A stretch of DNA of 10,186 nt from CAYRFE01 sp964539615 (lineage in GTDB: Bacteria; Macinerneyibacteriota; Macinerneyibacteria; Macinerneyibacteriales; CAYRFE01). This document shows, in pieces, positions 5,763-10,186 of this stretch (positions are counted from its first letter, which is position 1; each line of letters begins with the position of its first letter). Below the pieces are notes generated by a model that saw only the letters and a program-made list of their open reading frames with translations, searched no databases and was not told the DNA's origin. A program made the position numbers and the translations under genes. The stretch lies in the NCBI GenBank assembly GCA_964539615.1, contig CAZIJP010000093.1, forward strand, positions 1-10,186, written 5' to 3'.

Positions 5763-6323
5763 ATGAAGCGTATCGGGATCCTTGGATTGCAGGGAGCGGT
5801 GCAGGATCATTTTGGGCACATTCGCAAGTGCGGAGCAGAGCCTGTTATCGTTAAGACCTCCGAAGAATTACAAACTATTGACGCATTGATACTTCCCGGC
5901 GGTGAGAGTTCGGTGATGGCGCGGTTTCTGATGGAATTTAACCTTGCTTGTGTTATCCGAGAACGTATAGAAAACGGATTGCCCGTGTGGGGAATCTGTG
6001 CGGGTTCTATTTTACTTGCCAAAACAGTCGACGGAAAAAAGGGTACGCTCGGCGTGATGGATATTACTGTTGAACGTAATGCCTACGGACGTCATGAGGC
6101 CAGTTTTCAAACATCAATTGTGGTGAAGGGATTTAGTAAGCCGGTTGAGGCGGTTTTCATACGCGCCCCGAAGATCATGACAGCCGGTTATGGGGTAGCG
6201 GTTTTTGCTGAACATGAGGGATATCCGGTTTTCATGAGAGACGGCAAATGCTTGGCAACAACATTTCATCCCGAGCTGACATCTGATAGTAGAATGCACG
6301 ATTATTTTATTTCATTGATATAA
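5763..6323 (+). CDS. pdxT: Pyridoxal 5'-phosphate synthase, glutaminase subunit PdxT
   Basis: Class I glutamine amidotransferase that hydrolyses glutamine and channels ammonia to PdxS. The 186 aa match the family length. Motifs seen: IGILGLQGAVQDH at the start, LPGGESS (44-50), the nucleophile elbow GICAG with Cys79, the RNAYGRHEASF stretch (105-115), and the catalytic FHPELTSD with His169 and Glu171, completing the Cys-His-Glu triad. The ATG is three bases after the pdxS stop, with a GAGGTG-like site inside the end of pdxS, so the two subunits should be co-translated. A strong terminator lies about 50 bases downstream. Confidence 0.98.
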   Translation: MKRIGILGLQGAVQDHFGHIRKCGAEPVIVKTSEELQTIDALILPGGESSVMARFLMEFNLACVIRERIENGLPVWGICAGSILLAKTVDGKKGTLGVMDITVERNAYGRHEASFQTSIVVKGFSKPVEAVFIRAPKIMTAGYGVAVFAEHEGYPVFMRDGKCLATTFHPELTSDSRMHDYFISLI

Positions 6324-6330
6324 ATTTACT

Positions 6331-6364
6331 TGGGCACTTTAGTAACTTGGTTTATATGTGCCCA
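6331..6364. repeat. Inverted repeat TGGGCAC/GTGCCCA after pdxT
   Basis: Seven-bp perfect arms (6331-6337, 6358-6364) around a 20-base AT-rich loop, starting eight bases after the pdxT stop. The arm core GGGCAC/GTGCCC recurs in the hairpin at 9141-9157. Confidence 0.5.
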
Positions 6365-6370
6365 CCCCAA

Positions 6371-6404
6371 CCCCTCCCGTGAATTGATCGGGAGGGGCTT
6401 TTTT
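6371..6404 (+). terminator. Strong intrinsic terminator of pdxST
   Basis: A nine-bp perfect GC-rich stem CCCCTCCCG / CGGGAGGGG with a nine-base loop, followed by C and six T. It is placed 47 bases after the pdxT stop, a textbook rho-independent terminator. Confidence 0.92.
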
Positions 6405-6411
6405 ATTAGTA

Positions 6412-6432
6412 TGTGGGGACGATGTCCCCACA
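6412..6432. repeat. Tight GC-rich hairpin with GAT loop
   Basis: Nine-bp perfect stem TGTGGGGAC / GTCCCCACA with a three-base GAT loop. No T tract follows on the plus strand, so it is not a terminator for pdxT. It has the same design as the hairpin at 9141-9157 (a GGGG-containing stem with a GAT loop), suggesting a dispersed element. Confidence 0.6.
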
Positions 6433-6535
6433 CCCCTTTATAGAACAATGTATAAAAATTAGAAATTGAATTAAAAGAATGGCTCGACATAACAGCTGGA
6501 TTCATGAATGTTTTAATCTAATTGGGTCAAATTCC

Positions 6536-6556
6536 CCGAATCTTGCTTCGGTTTTT
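6536..6556 (+). terminator. Orphan terminator-like hairpin
   Basis: Five-bp stem CCGAA / TTCGG with a six-base loop followed directly by five T. No gene ends upstream of it on this strand after the pdxT terminator, so it is either a chance match, a second-line terminator, or the end of a small RNA. Confidence 0.35.
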
Positions 6557-6580
6557 ATATCTCGCAAAATAACCAAACAG

Positions 6581-6605
6581 GGGGCGCGGGGGTAACGTCC
6601 CCGCC
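6581..6605. repeat. GC-rich inverted repeat
   Basis: A CGGGG/CCCCG stem (6587-6591, 6599-6603) around a seven-base loop inside a strongly GC-rich patch. The GGGG...ACGT...CCCC layout resembles the neighbouring hairpin at 6412-6432. Confidence 0.4.
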
Positions 6606-6620
6606 AACAAACATCTCAAA

Positions 6621-6680
6621 GCCCCGCCCATATCTCGATACAATTGTTGACAATCACTTGATGACCATTGGGCGGGGAGC
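6621..6680. repeat. Long-looped inverted repeat CCCCGCCCA/TGGGCGGGG
   Basis: Nine-bp perfect arms at 6622-6630 and 6669-6677, separated by 38 bases that include a small inner hairpin ATTGT/ACAAT. It lies downstream of the Dabb gene on the minus strand, where it could slow polymerase or protect the mRNA 3' end, but a T tract is lacking. Confidence 0.5.
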
Positions 6681-6776
6681 TTGTGCTGAGCAGTTTATGG
6701 TGAGTATGTCGAACCAAAGCATGGGGATGGCACAAATAAAAAACAGAAGTTATGCAAAGGGCTTGTTTCGTTTATT

Positions 6777-7082
6777 TTACATCTCGTAATCCACTGAGGC
6801 TTTTTCTTTTCTGAGCGGTGCAATGAAATCTTTAAAAGCTACATGATCAGGATGGATCTGATAGGTAAAAAGATCGTCCATGGTTGCAAATTCAGATACC
6901 AACACCACATCCCAGTTGCCGTTCGGGGCATCAGGCGAGTTAATTCCCGTTTCAAAACGTATGATCTGCGGGATCGTGTCGAGGAGTTTCATCAATTCCT
7001 TACAGATTATTATCGCATTTTCCGCTTTGCTTTTTCCCTGAGCGTTCTCATGCAGGGTCCACATTACGATATGTTTTATCAT
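6777..7082 (-). CDS. Dabb-domain (stress-responsive A/B barrel) protein
   Basis: Small cytosolic protein of 101 aa with the dimeric ferredoxin-like alpha/beta barrel of the Dabb family: MIKHIVMWTL strand at the start, a helix covering about 19-34, the WDVVLVSEFATMDDLFTYQ core (57-75) and the hallmark HPDHVAFKDFIAPL (77-90). Members range from plant stress proteins to small enzymes, and no specific reaction can be read here. The frame is open further upstream, but the ATG at 7082 is chosen because AAGGAAGG lies six bases before it (7089-7096) and because the family starts with MIKHIV. It follows the metallopeptidase gene by 16 bases and is probably co-transcribed with it. Confidence 0.9.
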   Translation of the reverse strand: MIKHIVMWTLHENAQGKSKAENAIIICKELMKLLDTIPQIIRFETGINSPDAPNGNWDVVLVSEFATMDDLFTYQIHPDHVAFKDFIAPLRKEKASVDYEM

Positions 7083-7098
7083 TAAGCGCCTTCCTTTT

Positions 7099-9066
7099 TT
7101 AAGACTGTTTTTTTTCCAAAACATCCAAAGCTGTTGCGGCAGCCTGCAACAATGGTTCTACTGAGATCTCGCTGCCTACGGCTTGACGCATCCATTCTTG
7201 CGGCAGGATGCTTCCCAAAGCACACATGCGTTCCATTTCAGCGCCGAGATATTTTCCCTTTAAATATTGTTCTATCTGAAACTCAATGATGTGTCCAAGC
7301 GGATAATCGCTCAGATACAGAGGGACATCGATCATATGAGAATATATGGCCAATATCGGTTCATCGCTGCATCCGATTACGGGCGCATAATACGTATTCC
7401 AGACCTCTTTTGCGATCAATAAGGCTTTGTCGCGGATATCCGCTGCTGACGGAGCATTTTTCGTATACAGCCACTCCCACAATCTATATTCCATAACTGC
7501 TACGCCCATGATCTCATACGACATCCACAGCGCATCCAATGCTTCATACAATGTCTTATCGGGATCATTGCCGGTGATGCCCAAGAGTTCAAGGTCGCGG
7601 TGTTGAAAGACAAATGCAAAGGCTTCAGTAAATGCCGTAAAGGGCACTCCGCTCAACATAGAATATGGAACCTTATGCATGGAAAGGGTTTGCTCTACGT
7701 TATGACCGAATTCGTGAACGGCAATATTGAAACCTTTATAATCCATACCGTCTTTTCCTATACGCGTTCTTAAGTGTGAGCGAACGGATCGTTTTCCTGC
7801 CCGCCATGCGTGGCCTGCTCCCCGTGAAGCGTCAACTTGCACTTTCGGTGCGATGAATGCGATCTGTGTCTCGGAAAATCCCAGTTTCTTCAAGATACCG
7901 GCAAGCGCTTTCTCGAATGCGTCGGTATCGGGATACAACGCCTGTGTTTGCTCGGTAAGGGCATCTTCGTTTACGGTGCTTCTCGGCTTGAAACCGTCAT
8001 ACCAGATGTCAAAAGGTTCAAGTGGCCGGTTCAGACGTTTTTCGATAAGCTTTGCGGTACGTGTGATGACCGGCGAACGCATAAGCGTGTCAAAGAGTGT
8101 CATTATTTGATCTGCCGATAATTCGCGATTCATATCAAAGCGGCGTTTGATATACGTCGGGAAAAGTGGATAGTAGCCGTCGGCTTTTTTTTGCGCTTCA
8201 TAGAATAGGCGAATATGTTCGTATCGTTCGGTTGTTTCCGGGTTTGCGTTGATATTTTTACCATTGCAGGAAATTGTATTTGTATAGGGTTTCCACGATG
8301 TGTCAGAATTATTGATAACCTGTTTGGGAATGGTTTGCTCTACGATATGACGCATTACACGGTAGATCATGCGTTGTTTCTCCAGCCCTTGCGGATCTGC
8401 ATACCGCGATTTCAATTCATCGCGGATTCCCCAATGAATGATAAGCGGGCGGCCTTCCGGGAACAGTTGCCTGTCGTCGTCGGTATACAGTTTATTCATG
8501 ATGATATTGTACTCAGCGATGTAAGTATCGGCGATGGTGGCTATTTTGCTGATCTCCTGGTTGAGCTCTGCCGGGAGGCGTGATGCAAAATGATCACCGA
8601 GCCGCGCATGTCCCCATTGTTCTTTGGTCCAATCTGCGCATAATTCGGTTTTTTCATCCAAGGTATAGCGGGGGAAATTAAGTGTGATCACAAAAGCGAT
8701 CTTTGATGAAAACAGGTCTTCGGTAATATGAGCGTCCGGCGCTAGTTGACCGAACATCCTGTCTATAGGAAGTATCTCGCCGGTATCAAGATGCAGATGA
8801 TGATATAAGGCAAGGGATGTCTCATTGAAATTGCCGTATAGTTCTTCGAAATAACGATCGATTCGTTTGAATGTTGCCTGTAATGCAGCTTGATCGGCGA
8901 TAAAATTATCGATGCAGAACGAACGGAATTCCGTCTCTCCTCCATCGAGATCCTGCCAGAGAATGGCGGTCTGCGGGACACATCGCTCGATGCGGAACGT
9001 TTCGGAAGGATATTTGCTCTTTAACGATGAAACAACATTCGTTACAACGGATTGCGATATAGGCAT
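7099..9066 (-). CDS. Gluzincin-type zinc metallopeptidase (HEFGH, M3-like)
   Basis: Cytosolic 655-aa protein with no signal peptide or membrane segment. The zinc motif HEFGH is at 451-455 (His451, Glu452, His455), and a plausible third ligand is Glu481 in FTAFTEAFAF, 26 residues after His455. That geometry is close to thimet oligopeptidase-type M3 enzymes (HEFGH, then Glu 25 residues later). The mostly helical, aromatic-rich N-terminal 440 residues and a C-terminal helical cap containing YLSDYPLGHIIEFQIEQYL also suit an M2/M3/M32-like closed-clam peptidase. It does not show the familiar signatures around the motif of PepF or Dcp, so the exact family is not assigned; peptide substrates are inferred. 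The start is an ATG with AAAGGAG about six bases upstream. The Dabb gene follows closely. Confidence 0.82.
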   Translation of the reverse strand: MPISQSVVTNVVSSLKSKYPSETFRIERCVPQTAILWQDLDGGETEFRSFCIDNFIADQAALQATFKRIDRYFEELYGNFNETSLALYHHLHLDTGEILPIDRMFGQLAPDAHITEDLFSSKIAFVITLNFPRYTLDEKTELCADWTKEQWGHARLGDHFASRLPAELNQEISKIATIADTYIAEYNIIMNKLYTDDDRQLFPEGRPLIIHWGIRDELKSRYADPQGLEKQRMIYRVMRHIVEQTIPKQVINNSDTSWKPYTNTISCNGKNINANPETTERYEHIRLFYEAQKKADGYYPLFPTYIKRRFDMNRELSADQIMTLFDTLMRSPVITRTAKLIEKRLNRPLEPFDIWYDGFKPRSTVNEDALTEQTQALYPDTDAFEKALAGILKKLGFSETQIAFIAPKVQVDASRGAGHAWRAGKRSVRSHLRTRIGKDGMDYKGFNIAVHEFGHNVEQTLSMHKVPYSMLSGVPFTAFTEAFAFVFQHRDLELLGITGNDPDKTLYEALDALWMSYEIMGVAVMEYRLWEWLYTKNAPSAADIRDKALLIAKEVWNTYYAPVIGCSDEPILAIYSHMIDVPLYLSDYPLGHIIEFQIEQYLKGKYLGAEMERMCALGSILPQEWMRQAVGSEISVEPLLQAAATALDVLEKKQS

Positions 9067-9092
9067 ATAAAGCTCCTTTCGCGTGCCGATAT

Positions 9093-9098
9093 AGTATA
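9093..9098 (-). promoter_or_regulatory. Candidate -10 of the metallopeptidase promoter
   Basis: Minus-strand TATACT about 27 bases before the ATG, preceded by a long pyrimidine/T-rich tract (9103-9137 on the opposite strand) rather than a recognisable -35. The same -10 hexamer is used in the lipoprotein promoter. Weak evidence. Confidence 0.35.
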
Positions 9099-9131
9099 CG
9101 CATAATTGTAAAAGAAAAAAAGAAAAATATT

Positions 9132-9157
9132 AATAAAAAAGGGGCACGATGTGCCCC
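9132..9157 (-). terminator. Intrinsic terminator of the lipoprotein gene
   Basis: On the minus strand GGGGCAC / GTGCCCC forms a seven-bp perfect stem with a three-base ATC loop, followed by six T and an AT-rich tail, 27 bases after the lipoprotein stop. It also separates that gene from the metallopeptidase gene. Confidence 0.88.
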
Positions 9158-9184
9158 TGCGGAAAGTGCTCTTTTTTGAATGTA

Positions 9185-10081
9185 TTACGGATTCCAGCCG
9201 GCAATTCGAGCGAATAAAGCCCATGCCGCAAATGCTTTCTTATTGCCGTTTAACGGTTGTGAATGAGCGCATAAGCAATCATACCATTCTCCGGGGTGCG
9301 CCGTCTGCCATGTGGTGGCCCAGTTTTTGTCAAGACTGCCGTTGCCGTCGCTATCGTAATCGCAGTTGTCGTTGGCATTTTTAGACAGATATTCATTCAT
9401 ATCGGGATCATAGCTTTCGATGTCGGCGAAATCATACAGTACCTTATTGTAGGTGTTGCAATACGTACGGATCTGTTCATTGCGTTGGTTCAGGTTTTCA
9501 GTGGTCCCTGTTCCGTCCAAATGGCCGGTCATATACACGAACGTCACATTGGGATAATCATTTTCGAGACCATTCATCAGACTCAGGTAGTTAGCGATCG
9601 TATCTTCGCTTGCATCGCTTACCTGACCGCACCATGACCACATAACGACATTTATCTCAGTATGTGCAGTGAGATAACGTCGGGTGGCTGTTTCCCACGC
9701 GGTGAAATTGGGATTGCCGAGATCAGAAGCTTGAGAGCCGCCGTCGTTGTATTGAAAACCGCCGTCAACGATATGAAGAACGCCGCTGGTCTGACTGCTG
9801 CTGAATGCATATTTGGTATCGTAGCCTGCTTTCCAACCCATAAGACCGGTCATGCCATCCATCAGTTGGCTGCCATGCGACGTATGACCGTACATGATGT
9901 GGAGATTATTCCGAGCTGCTGTGATGTATTCATCGGGAATCGAGGTAACGTTGACATAAGTATGGTCGATAATCATTTCATCCGGATGCACGATGATCGG
10001 GTCGTCATCAGGCGCTGTGCTTTTATTGCAGGATACAATCGCCGCGATCGTAAAAACAGCTACCAATATCGCTTTGTACAT
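9185..10081 (-). CDS. Lipoprotein of unrecognised family, SGNH-hydrolase-like motifs and a calcium-loop-like motif
   Basis: A 298-aa exported protein. MYKAILVAVFTIAAIVSC is a signal peptide with lipobox IVSC, making Cys18 the lipidated residue; Asn at +2 does not suggest inner-membrane retention. The mature part shows GHTSHGSQLMDG (65-76), VDGGFQYNDGGSQASD, VVMWSWCGQ (145-153), VYMTGHLDG (182-190), DYDSDGNGSLD (241-251) with DxDxDG spacing as in calcium loops, and CLCAHSQPLNGNKKAFAAW (269-287). The early GHTSHGS and late AHSQPLN could be the serine and histidine blocks of an SGNH-like esterase, but this is inference and no named family is recognised. Several cysteines suggest an oxidising compartment. 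The frame is open further upstream; the ATG at 10081 is chosen for GGAGG four bases before it and for the signal peptide. Confidence 0.8.
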   Translation of the reverse strand: MYKAILVAVFTIAAIVSCNKSTAPDDDPIIVHPDEMIIDHTYVNVTSIPDEYITAARNNLHIMYGHTSHGSQLMDGMTGLMGWKAGYDTKYAFSSSQTSGVLHIVDGGFQYNDGGSQASDLGNPNFTAWETATRRYLTAHTEINVVMWSWCGQVSDASEDTIANYLSLMNGLENDYPNVTFVYMTGHLDGTGTTENLNQRNEQIRTYCNTYNKVLYDFADIESYDPDMNEYLSKNANDNCDYDSDGNGSLDKNWATTWQTAHPGEWYDCLCAHSQPLNGNKKAFAAWALFARIAGWNP

Positions 10082-10104
10082 AAAACCTCCCATGTTTTTA
10101 ATAG

Positions 10105-10132
10105 AGTATAATTGCATTATTCCAACTATCAA
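10105..10132 (-). promoter_or_regulatory. Putative sigma70 promoter of the lipoprotein gene
   Basis: On the minus strand TTGATA (10127-10132), a 16-bp spacer and TATACT (10105-10110), each a 5/6 match to consensus. The predicted start is near 10098, leaving a leader of about 17 bases that carries the GGAGG. Confidence 0.65.
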
Positions 10133-10186
10133 GGTATTTATGAATAATTCGCCCAACAGGCATGAGTTTCCTGTTCAATATGTGTC

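Larger units (their letters stand above)
6433..6776. other. Gene-free stretch with several inverted repeats
   Basis: No convincing gene on either strand. The best open frame is a 38-codon ATG at 6479 without a Shine-Dalgarno. The stretch begins AT-rich (6440-6530), then carries a terminator-like hairpin (6536-6556), a GC-rich hairpin (6581-6605) and a long-looped inverted repeat (6621-6680). The last 90 bases before 6776 are downstream of the Dabb gene on the minus strand and show no clean terminator. Confidence 0.6.

Noticed and set aside
6479..6595. 38-codon ATG frame in the gene-free stretch
   Set aside because: No Shine-Dalgarno; it runs through a terminator-like hairpin and a GC-rich repeat and its translation resembles nothing known to me.
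8215..8583. Plus-strand open frame of 122 codons inside the metallopeptidase gene
   Set aside because: Antisense to a long coherent coding sequence, and its translation is rich in Cys/Ile/Phe as expected of a shadow.
9662..10111. Plus-strand open frame of 149 codons over the lipoprotein gene
   Set aside because: The minus strand has a proper signal peptide, Shine-Dalgarno, promoter and terminator; the plus frame has none.
10155..10175. Small hairpin AACAGG/CCTGTT at the right edge
   Set aside because: Only six base pairs, no T tract on either strand, and no adjacent gene visible to give it a role.

Overview
This is a bacterial chromosomal window of moderate GC, compact, with strong Shine-Dalgarno sites and recognisable sigma70-type promoters. 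One gene encodes a lipoprotein with a good lipobox. Vitamin B6 is made by the DXP-independent PdxS/PdxT route. Nothing in the sequence fixes the phylum. There are no rRNA or tRNA genes, transposases, CRISPR arrays or phage genes. It reads as an ordinary chromosomal segment with two small regulatory modules of interest.

Layout. (1) Positions 1-551, minus: 3-methyladenine DNA glycosylase I (tag), cut by the left edge. It is head-to-head with a CNNM/CBS/CorC-domain membrane protein (755-2044, plus), with back-to-back TTGACA promoters between them. The membrane protein has an overlapping out-of-frame 24-codon ORF at its 5' end, which is either a leader or the true N-terminus separated by a frameshift. 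(2) Positions 2107-3101, minus: a two-gene operon of an unrecognised 151-aa helical protein and an ArsR-type HTH + DUF2087 regulator. It has a perfect consensus promoter (TTGACA-N17-TATAAT) with three copies of a near-palindromic operator around it. (3) Positions 3292-4769, minus: a MocR-type (GntR + aminotransferase) regulator, probably PdxR, with an ATGA-overlapping MoaD/ThiS-like 74-aa protein ending in Gly-Gly-Gly. (4) Positions 4890-6323, plus: pdxS-pdxT, divergent from the MocR gene across an operator region with an 18-bp perfect palindrome, and closed by a strong terminator. (5) Positions 6324-6776: a gene-free stretch holding several GC-rich inverted repeats. (6) Positions 6777-9066, minus: a large HEFGH zinc metallopeptidase followed by a small Dabb-domain protein. 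(7) Positions 9185-10081, minus: a lipoprotein of unrecognised family with a calcium-loop-like motif and its own promoter and terminator.

How the genes work together. PdxS and PdxT form the pyridoxal 5'-phosphate synthase, and the divergent MocR protein, whose aminotransferase-like domain should bind PLP, is the obvious candidate to sense the product and control the operon. The MoaD/ThiS-like protein is translationally coupled to that regulator and has no activating enzyme in view, which is the least expected association here. The ArsR/DUF2087 module looks self-contained and autoregulated. The remaining genes (DNA repair, CorC-like transporter, peptidase, lipoprotein) appear to be independent transcription units.
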